Assembly (NCBI RefSeq): GCF_008373765.1
Contig: NZ_VUJW01000004.1
Span: 1-64,000, forward strand
DNA length: 64,000 nt
Reading direction: 5' to 3'
Source: Nocardioides antri
Lineage (GTDB): Bacteria; Actinomycetota; Actinomycetes; Propionibacteriales; Nocardioidaceae
Shown: in pieces, positions 49,618 through 57,701 of the stretch
Numbering within the stretch: the first letter of the stretch is position 1
Layout: every line of letters starts with the position of its first letter
Position numbers and translations under genes: made by a program
Notes under the pieces: model-generated
The model's database searches: none
Told to the model about the DNA's origin: nothing
Seen by the model: the letters and a program-made list of their open reading frames with translations, nothing else

Positions 49618-50460
49618 ATGACCAAGCGACTCACCGGCCGCGTCGTCGCGATCACCGGCGCCGGCCGAGGCATCGGCGCCGCGACGACCGAGGCCCTCAC
49701 CCGGGAGGGCGCCCGCGTCGCGATCGGCGACATCGACCTCGACGTCGCGAAGGCGACCGCGGAGCGGATCGGGGGCGACACCCTCGCCCTCCCGCTCGAC
49801 GTCACGTCGGCCGACAGCGTGACCGACTTCATCGACACCGTCGAGTCGAACCTCGGCCCCATCGACGTCTACATCAACAATGCCGGCGTGATGCCGCTGT
49901 CGGCGCTGCTCGACGAGGACGACGCGACCATCGACCGGATCTTCGCGATCAACACCCGCGCCGTCATCCACGGCACCCGCGAGGCGGCGCGCCGGATGCT
50001 GCCGCGCGGTCGCGGCCACATCGTCAACGTCGCGTCGACGGCGGGCAAGGCCGGCATCGCGGGCAGCGCGACGTACTGCGCCTCGAAGGCGGCCGTCGTC
50101 CAGTACACCGAGGGCGCGTACGCCGAGCTCCACCCGAAGGGCCTCGACTTCTCGGTGGTGATGCCCGGCATCACGCGCACCGAGCTGACGGCCGGCGTCG
50201 AGGACATGCCGGCCTTCCGCGCGATCACGCCCGAGTCGGTGGCCGACGCGATCGTCGCGGCCGTGGTGAAGCCCCGGTTCGAGGTCTACGTCCCCCGGTC
50301 CGCCCGGCCGCTGCTCAACGTCACCCGGATGCTCCCGTTCGGCGTCGGCCAGTGGATCGGCAAGCGGATGGGGGCCGACCACGTGTTCATGGACGCCCTC
50401 GACCGGCCGGAGCGGTCGTCGTACGAGGCGCGGGCGACCGGCCGGGAGGACGAGCGATGA
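49618..50460 (+). CDS. short-chain dehydrogenase/reductase
   Basis: 280 residues. The cofactor motif is GAGRGIG (14-20), NNAG follows, and the catalytic pair is Tyr153/Lys157 in YCASK. A C-terminal extension (ARPLLNVTRMLPFGVGQWIGKRMG) is amphipathic and may contact the membrane. An alcohol oxidation step between the P450 and the aldehyde dehydrogenase is a reasonable role. The AGGAGG site precedes ATG 49618; the stop overlaps the P450 start (ATGA). Confidence 0.92.
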   Translation: MTKRLTGRVVAITGAGRGIGAATTEALTREGARVAIGDIDLDVAKATAERIGGDTLALPLDVTSADSVTDFIDTVESNLGPIDVYINNAGVMPLSALLDEDDATIDRIFAINTRAVIHGTREAARRMLPRGRGHIVNVASTAGKAGIAGSATYCASKAAVVQYTEGAYAELHPKGLDFSVVMPGITRTELTAGVEDMPAFRAITPESVADAIVAAVVKPRFEVYVPRSARPLLNVTRMLPFGVGQWIGKRMGADHVFMDALDRPERSSYEARATGREDER

Positions 50461-51875
50461 AGGCCTCCCTGCTCCACTTCCCGGGCGACCGTCTCCTCGA
50501 CGCGGTGCAGGACCGGGTGGGCACGACGCCGGTGCCGCTGGCGGAGCCGCCCGCGGGCAGCGGCCTCCAGCCGATCATGGGCGAGCTCGGTCTTCCCGTC
50601 CTCGGCAAGACCCTGGAGATGATCCGCGAGGGCTGGGACTCCACCCCCGAGATGCACGAGAAGTACGGCGACGTCTTCTGGGTCCGCGCCTTCGGCACCA
50701 AGGTCGCGCTGGCGATCGGGCCAGACGCCGTACAGGAGGTCCTGCAGAACAAGGGGAAGGTGTACTCCCAGTCCGGCTGGGAGTACTTCATCGGGCCGTT
50801 CTTCACCCGCGGCCTCATGCTCCTCGACGGCCAGGAGCACCTGCTCCACCGGCGGATCATGCAGGAGGCCTTCGCGCGCCCCCGGCTCGAGGCCTACCAG
50901 GGCCGGATCCAGGGGATCATCAACCGCGTCGTGCCGACCTGGCCGACCGACGAGCCGATGCCGATGTACCCGGCGGTGAAGTCGCTGTCGCTGGACGTGG
51001 CCACCGAGATCTTCATGGGCACCGAGCCGAACGACGAGGCCCACGGGCTCACCCAGGCGTTCATCGACGCGGTCCGCGCCGGCACCGGCCTGATCCGGAC
51101 TCCCGTGCCCGTGCTCAGGACGCGGTGGAACAAGGGGCTGGAGGGCCGCAAGGTGCTCGACGCCTACTTCCGCTCCCAGATCCCGGCCAAGCGGGCGTCG
51201 GACGACGACGACCTCTTCGCCGCGCTCTGCCACGTCGAGACCGACGACGGGATGAGGTTCACCGACGACGACGTCGTCAGCCACATGATCTTCCTGATGA
51301 TGGCGGCGCACGACACCTCCACCATCACCGCCACCGCGATGGCCTACTACTTCGCGAAGTTCCCGGAGTGGCAGGACAAGGCCCGCGCCGAGTCGCTCGC
51401 GCTGGGGACCGCGACACCGGCGATCGACGAGCTCGAGAGCCTGACCACCCTGGACCTGGTCTTCAAGGAGGCCATGCGCCTGGTCGCTCCCGTCCCCGCG
51501 CTCGTGCGGCGGGCCACCGAGGACACCGAGCTCCGCGGCCGCTTCGTGCCGGCGGGCACGATCGTGGTGGTCGCGCCGGGCGCGGTCCACACGATCGGGG
51601 ACCACTGGGTCAACGTCAACGCGTTCGACCCGCTCCGCCACGCCGAGCCGCGCAACGAGCACAAGGCGCACCGCTACGGTTACGTCCCGTTCGGCGGTGG
51701 CGCGCACAAGTGCATCGGCATGGCGTTCGGCACCAACGAGGTCAAGGCGCTCCTCCACACGATGTTGACCAGCTACGAGCTCGAGGTCCCCGCCGACTAC
51801 GAGATCGAGTGGGACCACACGTCCCTGGTGGTGCCGACCGACGACTTCCCCGTGACCCTCCGGCCGCTGTCGTGA
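50457..51875 (+). CDS. cytochrome P450
   Basis: 472 residues. Haem ligand Cys419 lies in FGGGAHKCIGMAFG; the oxygen-binding helix has AAHDTST and the ExxR is EAMR. The N-terminus lacks a membrane anchor, so it is soluble and needs separate ferredoxin and reductase, neither of which is in the window. The final genes of the operon suggest oxidation of a hydrophobic substrate such as an alkane, terpenoid or steroid side chain; this is inference. ATG 50457 overlaps the SDR stop and its own stop overlaps the MpaB gene. Confidence 0.93.
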   Translation: MKASLLHFPGDRLLDAVQDRVGTTPVPLAEPPAGSGLQPIMGELGLPVLGKTLEMIREGWDSTPEMHEKYGDVFWVRAFGTKVALAIGPDAVQEVLQNKGKVYSQSGWEYFIGPFFTRGLMLLDGQEHLLHRRIMQEAFARPRLEAYQGRIQGIINRVVPTWPTDEPMPMYPAVKSLSLDVATEIFMGTEPNDEAHGLTQAFIDAVRAGTGLIRTPVPVLRTRWNKGLEGRKVLDAYFRSQIPAKRASDDDDLFAALCHVETDDGMRFTDDDVVSHMIFLMMAAHDTSTITATAMAYYFAKFPEWQDKARAESLALGTATPAIDELESLTTLDLVFKEAMRLVAPVPALVRRATEDTELRGRFVPAGTIVVVAPGAVHTIGDHWVNVNAFDPLRHAEPRNEHKAHRYGYVPFGGGAHKCIGMAFGTNEVKALLHTMLTSYELEVPADYEIEWDHTSLVVPTDDFPVTLRPLS

Positions 51876-52765
51876 GCGCCGTCTCCGCGGTGTACGTCGT
51901 GCGGCCCGGCGAGCCGCTCGGCCCGGAGTCCCTGACGTGGCGGCTGTTCGGCGACCAGCGGATGATGCTGGTCGGCATGCGCGCCGGCCTGCTGCAGACG
52001 ATGCACCCGGCGATCGACCAGGCGCTCCGCGACCACGACTCGACGTACTTCCAGGGTCCGATGAAGCGGATCCTCCGGTCGCTCCCCCAGATCCTCGGGG
52101 TCGTCTACGACGCCGATGCCGCGGGGACCGCGGCCCGGGTCCGCGACTACCACCGCCACCTCACCGGGACCCTCCCCGACGGGGGCCGCTACAGCGCACT
52201 CACGCCGGAGGTCTTCTACTGGCCGCACGCCACGTTCTTCGAGATGCAGATCGCGCTCCGGGAGTTCTTCGGGAGGCCGCTGTCCGAGGACGCCAAGGAG
52301 CTGCTGTTCCAGGAGTCGCGCCAGTGGTACTCCCTCTACGGCGTCTCCGCGACCGGCACGCCGACGACGTACGCCGAGTTCCGCGACTACTGGGACCACA
52401 TGGTGTCGAAGGTGCTCGTGCCCAACGCGATCGCCCGGTCGACGTTCAACCGGACCAAGAAGGGCATCTTCGGGCCGTCACCGTCGAAGTACCTGCCCGA
52501 CGTGCTCTGGCGCCCACTGTCCGACACGCAGTTCGACGCCATGGCCTGGGTGCTCCGCGGCACGCTCCCCCCGGAGCTGCGCGACCGGATGGGCCTCGAC
52601 TGGACCGCCGCCGAGGAGCGGCGGCTGCGCATGATCGGCGCCGGCATCCAGCACACGTTCGGCCGGTTGCCGCTCCCGGCGCGGCTGCTCCCCCAGGCCC
52701 GGCAGGCCTGGCGCCGGGAGGCGGACCGGTCCCACGGCCCGGCTCGGGCGCTCCCTGCTCGCTGA
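51872..52765 (+). CDS. oxygenase MpaB family protein (DUF2236)
   Basis: 297 residues matching the MpaB/DUF2236 family: LTWRLFGDQRMMLVG near the start, a conserved HPAI/HDS histidine region, YWPHATFFE and DYWDHMV. Fungal MpaB cleaves a prenyl side chain in mycophenolic acid synthesis and latex-clearing protein is a related haem oxygenase; bacterial members are mostly uncharacterised. GTG 51872 overlaps the P450 stop by 4 bp. A second family member begins at the right edge of the window. Confidence 0.85.
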   Translation: MSAVSAVYVVRPGEPLGPESLTWRLFGDQRMMLVGMRAGLLQTMHPAIDQALRDHDSTYFQGPMKRILRSLPQILGVVYDADAAGTAARVRDYHRHLTGTLPDGGRYSALTPEVFYWPHATFFEMQIALREFFGRPLSEDAKELLFQESRQWYSLYGVSATGTPTTYAEFRDYWDHMVSKVLVPNAIARSTFNRTKKGIFGPSPSKYLPDVLWRPLSDTQFDAMAWVLRGTLPPELRDRMGLDWTAAEERRLRMIGAGIQHTFGRLPLPARLLPQARQAWRREADRSHGPARALPAR

Positions 52766-52918
52766 GGCGGAAAGGCTCTCCTGCCGTTCGGTGGGCTTGG
52801 ATCGCCGCCGCTGACCCACCTTTCTGGTCGAGCTCCGCCCAGGTGTGAGCTGGCGGACTCGCTCGAGAGCCCGGCCAGTCGCGCTCCTTCGGAGGGTCGG
52901 TAGACGGCTCCCGAGGAT

Positions 52919-52998
52919 GAGGCCCCTTGGCTCTCGGCGGGGGGCCTCGCCCGTCCGGGGGAGGCGACCCCCGACCCGGTGTCCCGGGTCGGGGGTCG
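52919..52998. terminator. two hairpins after the P450 operon; 368-bp gap otherwise empty
   Basis: The gap 52766-53133 holds no gene that I can support. It has two hairpins: GAGGCCCC/GGGGCCTC (52919-52926 and 52941-52948) and a perfect 15-bp stem (52965-52979 with 52984-52998) around the loop TGTC. Neither is followed by a T-run, so they may end the operon inefficiently or protect its 3' end. Confidence 0.6.
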
Positions 52999-53133
52999 AA
53001 TCCCGAGCAGCCTCACCGGGCTGTGTGCTCAACCGGCGGGCCTGACCGAGCCTCGTCCCCATGGAAGACCAGGTCGGCTACTCATGCGATACCCCGCCCG
53101 CGCGGCCCCATCCGGTGAGCAGCCAAGGTCTCA

Positions 53134-53799
53134 CTACGGCAGGTAGTCGGCGAACGGGCTGGTCTTGAACCAGGTGGGGAACTTCCTGGTCAGCCCAGGC
53201 GGTCCGAGGAGGGTCAGGCGACCTGTCCGGAGGGCCGCGGCGTAGGTCGTCCGTCGAAGGTGCAGGTCGACGAGGGTCTGGCCGTCGGTTTCGCAGACGA
53301 GGTCCTCGACGTAGCCGGAGCTGCGGTTGCAGAGCTCGGGAAGCGGCCTTCGCAGCAGCATCCAGTAGCCGTCCGCGGGGTGGTCGTGGAGCCGGAACCG
53401 CAGGGTCGTGGTTCCCTCGGGGATCCGGTCGAGGTCGACGAGCTTGAGGGTGGCCCAGAGGACGTAGGCCGGGTCGAGGTGGCGGGGCTCGATCTCGAGC
53501 CAGCGCGCGCCCCACTGCCCGAGTGCGTCGCACACCGCCCTGAGCGCCTGCCCCATCTCGGTCAGCTCGTACGTCGTACCACGCCGGCCGGGCTTCGCGA
53601 CGCGGACGAGGACGCCGGCGCGTTCCAGGGCCTCGAGCCGTTGGGCCAGTAGCGCCGTCGAGATGCCGGGCGCTCCTTGCCGGATCTCGTTGAAGGTGCG
53701 GCAGCCGTTCAGCAGGTTGCGCACGATGATGGGCGTCCACCGCTCGGCCAGCACCTCCGAGCTGCGGGCGATCGGGCAGAACTGTCCGTAGTCGCGCAC
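53134..53799 (-). CDS. HxlR-type winged-helix regulator with C-terminal SCP2-like domain
   Basis: 221 residues. Residues 5-100 are an HxlR winged helix (CPIARSSEVLAERWTPIIVRNLL, then ISTALLAQRLEALERAGVL); the C-terminal half (YVLWATLKLVDLDRIP and onward) resembles the SCP2-like fusion found in many actinobacterial HxlR proteins. GTG 53799 was chosen because it gives the usual HxlR start. It diverges from a cupin gene with a long palindrome between them, its likely operator. Confidence 0.85.
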   Translation of the reverse strand: MRDYGQFCPIARSSEVLAERWTPIIVRNLLNGCRTFNEIRQGAPGISTALLAQRLEALERAGVLVRVAKPGRRGTTYELTEMGQALRAVCDALGQWGARWLEIEPRHLDPAYVLWATLKLVDLDRIPEGTTTLRFRLHDHPADGYWMLLRRPLPELCNRSSGYVEDLVCETDGQTLVDLHLRRTTYAAALRTGRLTLLGPPGLTRKFPTWFKTSPFADYLP

Positions 53800-53829
53800 G
53801 CTTCCACTGTCCTGCCGAGCGTGCCATGA

Positions 53830-53854
53830 GGCAATTTCAGATTCTGATATTGCC
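53830..53854. promoter_or_regulatory. 25-bp palindromic operator, HxlR/cupin
   Basis: GGCAATTTCAGA (53830-53841), a central T, and TCTGATATTGCC (53843-53854) are inverted repeats with one mismatch. It is the AT-rich core of the 95-bp divergent region and the best candidate binding site of the HxlR protein. Confidence 0.75.
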
Positions 53855-53894
53855 GTGGATGGCGAACCGGAACACCCTGAACCGGAGGAAAGGG

Positions 53895-54362
53895 GTGGTG
53901 GCGATGTTCCAACCGGGCACGGCACACACGGTCGTTCCGGGCGCAGGCCGCTCGGTCGAGCTGGGAGTGGCGTCCATGCGGGTCCTGGCTGGCGGCGACG
54001 GCGAGACGGGAGGCGCCTTCACCGTCGCCGAGTTCGCCGGAACGGCCGAAGGCCCCTGGACCGTGCCGCACCTGCACCGCGGCTTCGAGGAGTCCTTCTT
54101 CATCCTCGACGGGATGTTCACGTTCACCGTCGGAGAGGAGCCCATCGAAGCGACCCCAGGGATGTACATCCTCGTGCCCCGCGGGACCGCGCACATGATC
54201 TCGGCAGCCGAGGGCGGTGGCCGGTTCCTCACCCTCATGGTCCCGGGCGGCCTGGAGGAGATGTTCTTCGCTCTCGGCCGGCTCGGTCCGGAGGCCATCC
54301 GGGACCCGGCTGCCCGAGCGGCGGTCTCGGCTCGCTACGACTCGATCCCGGTGAGCTCGTGA
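53895..54362 (+). CDS. cupin domain protein
   Basis: 155 residues with the cupin motifs PHLHRGFEESFFILDG (metal-binding His and Glu) and a second block ending in PRGTAHMI. It is a single-domain cupin of the type often found with quinone or flavonoid metabolism genes, but no activity is assigned. GTG 53895 has GGAGGAAA six bases upstream; ATG 53904 is an alternative. It is the probable target of the divergent HxlR regulator. Confidence 0.85.
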   Translation: MVAMFQPGTAHTVVPGAGRSVELGVASMRVLAGGDGETGGAFTVAEFAGTAEGPWTVPHLHRGFEESFFILDGMFTFTVGEEPIEATPGMYILVPRGTAHMISAAEGGGRFLTLMVPGGLEEMFFALGRLGPEAIRDPAARAAVSARYDSIPVSS

Positions 54363-54413
54363 TGCTCGACGGCGTCCTGCCCGACGGGTCGGACCTGCGT
54401 CGGCCCGCGCCCG

Positions 54414-55139
54414 TCAGCCGCGCAGCGATCGGTTGATGACCTCGTTGGCGGCCCGCTGGAAGCCGGTGACGACGGCCTCGAGGGTCAGCTCGCGCAGCTG
54501 GACGATCGCCTCCTGGAACGCGGCCGCCTCTTCGGCGGTGTGGTGCTCCTGGGAGCGGTAGGGCCCGATCACCTGCCGCGCGAAGACCTCGGTCAGCTCC
54601 TCGGCCAGTGCGGAGGTGTGGCGCTTGATCGCGGCGCCGGCGGCAGCGATCCCGTCGGGCCTGATGTCGAGCGCGAGCACCTTCACCGCGGCGTCGAAGC
54701 CGGGCAGCAGCTCCAGCTCGTCGCCGTCCTGCTCGATGACGCCGATCGCGACGAGGACCCCGAGGGTGGCCTCGTCGATCGGCCGGCCGGCCCGCCGGTC
54801 CAGGTCCGCACGGGTCGTCCGCTCGGCGGGCTGGGGCGACCAGGTGCTGAGGGCGAGCCGCTGCACGGCGAGCTCGTCGGCGTTGCTGTCCGCGGGGATC
54901 CGGGCCAGGTAGTCCTCGATCGCGGTGAGGCTCAGCCCGTGGTCCTGCAGCGCCCGGACCAGCTTGAGCCGTGCCACGTGCAGGTCGGAGTAGAAGGCCA
55001 TCCGCCCCCGTCGTACGGGTGGCGGGATCAGGCCGAGCCCTGCGTAGTAGCGCACGGTCCGCACCGTCATCCCTGCCTCGGCCGCCAGCGCGTCGACGGT
55101 CAGCTCCGCCGAGGTCTCCTGTTCGGTCTCGATCGACAC
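54414..55139 (-). CDS. MerR family transcriptional regulator
   Basis: 241 residues. The MerR winged helix reads TVDALAAEAGMTVRTVRYYAGLGLIPP and RGRMAFYSDLHVARL; a coiled-coil and a long helical ligand domain follow. No metal-binding cysteines are present, so a small organic effector is more likely. GTG 55139 has GGGAG upstream. It diverges from the acyl-CoA dehydrogenase pair, with a perfect palindrome between them. Confidence 0.9.
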   Translation of the reverse strand: MSIETEQETSAELTVDALAAEAGMTVRTVRYYAGLGLIPPPVRRGRMAFYSDLHVARLKLVRALQDHGLSLTAIEDYLARIPADSNADELAVQRLALSTWSPQPAERTTRADLDRRAGRPIDEATLGVLVAIGVIEQDGDELELLPGFDAAVKVLALDIRPDGIAAAGAAIKRHTSALAEELTEVFARQVIGPYRSQEHHTAEEAAAFQEAIVQLRELTLEAVVTGFQRAANEVINRSLRG

Positions 55140-55174
55140 GCTGCTCCCACCACTCTCCGGACAGACCGTTGCAT

Positions 55175-55195
55175 TGTGACAGTGATACTGTCACA
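55175..55195. promoter_or_regulatory. 21-bp palindromic operator, MerR/acyl-CoA dehydrogenase
   Basis: Perfect 9-bp arms TGTGACAGT (55175-55183) and ACTGTCACA (55187-55195) with a 3-bp centre. It is 36 bp from the merR start and 61 bp from the acyl-CoA dehydrogenase start. Confidence 0.75.
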
Positions 55196-55255
55196 GTAGA
55201 GCAACAAAACCACTGTCGCAATCGACGACGCACTCTACGACAGGACTCCCCCACC

Positions 55256-56395
55256 ATGCGCGAGCTCTTCCTTCCCGAGCACGAGGACTTCCGCGACACC
55301 GTGCGGACCTTCTTCGCCAAGGAGGTCACGCCGCACCACGACGAGTGGGACCGGGACGGCATCGTCCCGCGGGAGCTGTGGCTCAAGGCGGGCGAGGCCG
55401 GCCTGCTCTGCTTCGACGTGCCGGAGGAGTACGGCGGCCCGGGGATCGACGACTTCCGCTTCAACATGGTGGTGAGCGAGGAGCAGACGCGCGCCGGCGC
55501 CAACGGGCCCGGGTTCTCCGTCCACTCCGACATCATCGTCCCCTACCTCACCTCGCTCGGGACCGAGGAGCAGAAGCAGCGCTGGCTCCCGGGATGCGTC
55601 ACCGGCGAGATCATCACCGCCATCGCGATGACCGAGCCGGGAGCAGGGTCGGACCTCCAGGGCATCCGCACGACCGCGGTCGACCAGGGCGACCACTACC
55701 TGCTCAACGGGTCGAAGACCTTCATCAGCAACGGCATCCACGCCGACCTGGTGATCGTCGTCGCGCGCACCGACCCGGACGCGGGCCACCAGGGCATCAG
55801 CCTGCTCGTCGTCGAGCGTGGCATGGAGGGGTTCGAACGCGGCCGCAACCTCGAGAAGGTGGGCATGCACGCGCAGGACACCGCGGAGCTGAGCTTCACC
55901 GACGTCCGGGTGCCCAAGGAGAACCTCCTCGGTCCGGAGGGCAGCGGCTTCATCTCGCTGATGATGAACCTGCCGCAGGAGCGGCTGATCATCGCCTGCC
56001 AGGCCGCCGCCGCGTGCGAGGCGATCGTCGACATGTGCCTCGACTACGCCAAGACCCGGGAGGCGTTCGGCAAGCCGATCGGCAAGTTCCAGCACAACCG
56101 GTTCCTCATCGCCGAGATGGCGACGGAGGCCAAGATCACGCGGGTCTTCATCGACGAGTGCGTGCGCAAGCACGTCGCCGGCACGCTCGACGCGGTCGAG
56201 GCCTCCCAGGCGAAGTACTGGGCCACCGAGCTCCAGAACAAGCTCGTCAACCAAGGCGTCCAGCTGCACGGCGGCTACGGCTACATGCTGGAGTACCCGA
56301 TCGCACGGGCCTACCTCGACAGCCGGATCTCCACCATCTACGGCGGGACGACCGAGATCCAGAAGGAGATCATCGGTCGCTCGCTGGGCCTCTGA
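55256..56395 (+). CDS. acyl-CoA dehydrogenase
   Basis: 379 residues with FAD-binding acyl-CoA dehydrogenase motifs: MTEPGAGSDL, the FISNG strand, EAFGKPIGKFQ and the final IYGGTTEIQKEI. It catalyses alpha-beta dehydrogenation of an acyl-CoA. The residue before GT in the last motif is Gly, not the Glu used by short- and medium-chain enzymes, so the catalytic base must lie elsewhere. ATG 55256 is the natural N-terminus (MRELFLPEHEDFRD). It heads a two-gene operon facing MerR. Confidence 0.93.
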   Translation: MRELFLPEHEDFRDTVRTFFAKEVTPHHDEWDRDGIVPRELWLKAGEAGLLCFDVPEEYGGPGIDDFRFNMVVSEEQTRAGANGPGFSVHSDIIVPYLTSLGTEEQKQRWLPGCVTGEIITAIAMTEPGAGSDLQGIRTTAVDQGDHYLLNGSKTFISNGIHADLVIVVARTDPDAGHQGISLLVVERGMEGFERGRNLEKVGMHAQDTAELSFTDVRVPKENLLGPEGSGFISLMMNLPQERLIIACQAAAACEAIVDMCLDYAKTREAFGKPIGKFQHNRFLIAEMATEAKITRVFIDECVRKHVAGTLDAVEASQAKYWATELQNKLVNQGVQLHGGYGYMLEYPIARAYLDSRISTIYGGTTEIQKEIIGRSLGL

Positions 56396-56421
56396 CAGCG
56401 CAAAACGGACCGAGGGAAACG

Positions 56422-57600
56422 ATGGACTTCAACCTGCCTGACACCGCGCTCGCCGTCCAGGACGGCGTACGCGCCGTGGCCACCAAGTACGACCACGCCT
56501 ACTGGTCGGAGTGCGAGGAGGCGCACCGCTTCCCGATCGAGGTCTTCACCGACCTCGGCAAGGGCGGCTGGTTCGGCCTCAACATCCCCGAGGAGTACGG
56601 CGGCGGCGGGCAGGGCCTGCTCGAGGTCGCGATCGCCAACGAGACGCTCTGCGCCTCCGGCGGTGGCGCCGGCACGTTCTTCTACGTGACGACGCCGGGG
56701 TTCGGGGCGACGACGCTCGTGCGCCACGGCACCGAGGAGCAGAAGCAGGCGATCCTCCCGGGCATCGCAGCCGGCGACGTCCAGTTCTGCTTCGCCCTCA
56801 CCGAGCCCGACGCCGGCAGCAACGCGATCGAGATCAAGACGTCCGCCCGCCGCGACGGCGAGGACTTCGTGATCAAGGGCCAGAAGGTCTGGATCTCCAA
56901 CGTCGAGAACGCCGACTGGATGGTCGCCGTCACCCGGACGATCCCGGCGGCCGACGCGAACCCCCGCACCAACGGGTTCACCCTCTTCCTCGTCGACGTC
57001 AAGGAAGCGCTCGCCGCGGGGACGCTGTCCTACACGCCGATCCCGAAGATGGGCAGCAACATCCTCCACTCCAGCCAGCTCTTCTTCGACGACGTCCGTG
57101 TGCCCGCGCGCAACGTCATCGGAGAGGTCGACGCCGGGTTCATGGTCCTGTGGGACGTGCTCAACCCCGAGCGGATCCTCGCCGCCGCAGGTGGCGTCGG
57201 TGCTGCCGACGCGGCACTGGCCTACGCCGCGAGGTACGCCACCGAGCGGGAGGTCTTCGGCCGCCCGATCGGCGCCAACCAGGGCATCCAGTTCCCACTG
57301 GCGCAGATCAAGGCGAAGGTCGAGCTCGGCCGGCTGATGACCTACAAGGCGGCCTGGCTGTTCGACCAGGGGCTCCCCTGCGGCAACGAGGCGAACGTCG
57401 CCAAGCTCACCGGCGCGCAGGTCGCGTGGGAGGCCGCCGACCAGGCCTTCCAGACGCTCGGCGGGATGGCGTACTCCAAGGAGTACCCCGTCGAGCGCTG
57501 GCTCCGGGACGCCCGGATCGGCAAGAACATCCGGGTCGCCGAGCAGCTGGTGCTGGCGCACATCGGGACCTCGATGCTGGGGCTGCCCAAGTCGTACTAG
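56422..57600 (+). CDS. acyl-CoA dehydrogenase
   Basis: 392 residues with LTEPDAGSN, WISNVENAD, REVFGRPIG and a C-terminal GKNIRVAEQ segment. It is a second, divergent acyl-CoA dehydrogenase, 26 bp after the first and on the same strand, so the pair may act on related substrates or form a heteromer. GAGGGAAAC precedes ATG 56422. Substrate not evident. Confidence 0.92.
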   Translation: MDFNLPDTALAVQDGVRAVATKYDHAYWSECEEAHRFPIEVFTDLGKGGWFGLNIPEEYGGGGQGLLEVAIANETLCASGGGAGTFFYVTTPGFGATTLVRHGTEEQKQAILPGIAAGDVQFCFALTEPDAGSNAIEIKTSARRDGEDFVIKGQKVWISNVENADWMVAVTRTIPAADANPRTNGFTLFLVDVKEALAAGTLSYTPIPKMGSNILHSSQLFFDDVRVPARNVIGEVDAGFMVLWDVLNPERILAAAGGVGAADAALAYAARYATEREVFGRPIGANQGIQFPLAQIKAKVELGRLMTYKAAWLFDQGLPCGNEANVAKLTGAQVAWEAADQAFQTLGGMAYSKEYPVERWLRDARIGKNIRVAEQLVLAHIGTSMLGLPKSY

Positions 57601-57646
57601 GGAGGGAAACACGAGGCGATCTCTGCGGGAAAGTTCGGAATAGGAC

Positions 57647-57675
57647 TAGAACGTCTGTTCGAGCAGCGGTAGACT
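57647..57675 (+). promoter_or_regulatory. LexA-like SOS box over HNH gene promoter
   Basis: TAGAACGTCTGTTCGA (57647-57662) differs by one base from the actinobacterial LexA consensus TCGAAC-N4-GTTCGA. TAGACT at 57670-57675 is a good -10, and the first half of the box (57647-57652) is at the -35 position, 17 bp away. LexA binding would cover the promoter. Confidence 0.75.
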
Positions 57676-57701
57676 GAGGCCTCTACTCGGGAGGATCGCT
57701 C

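Noticed and set aside
52981-53016. A tRNA-like T-loop sequence (GGTCGAATCC) in the gap after the P450 operon
   Set aside because: No acceptor, D or anticodon stems can be built around it; it is the edge of a perfect 15-bp hairpin.
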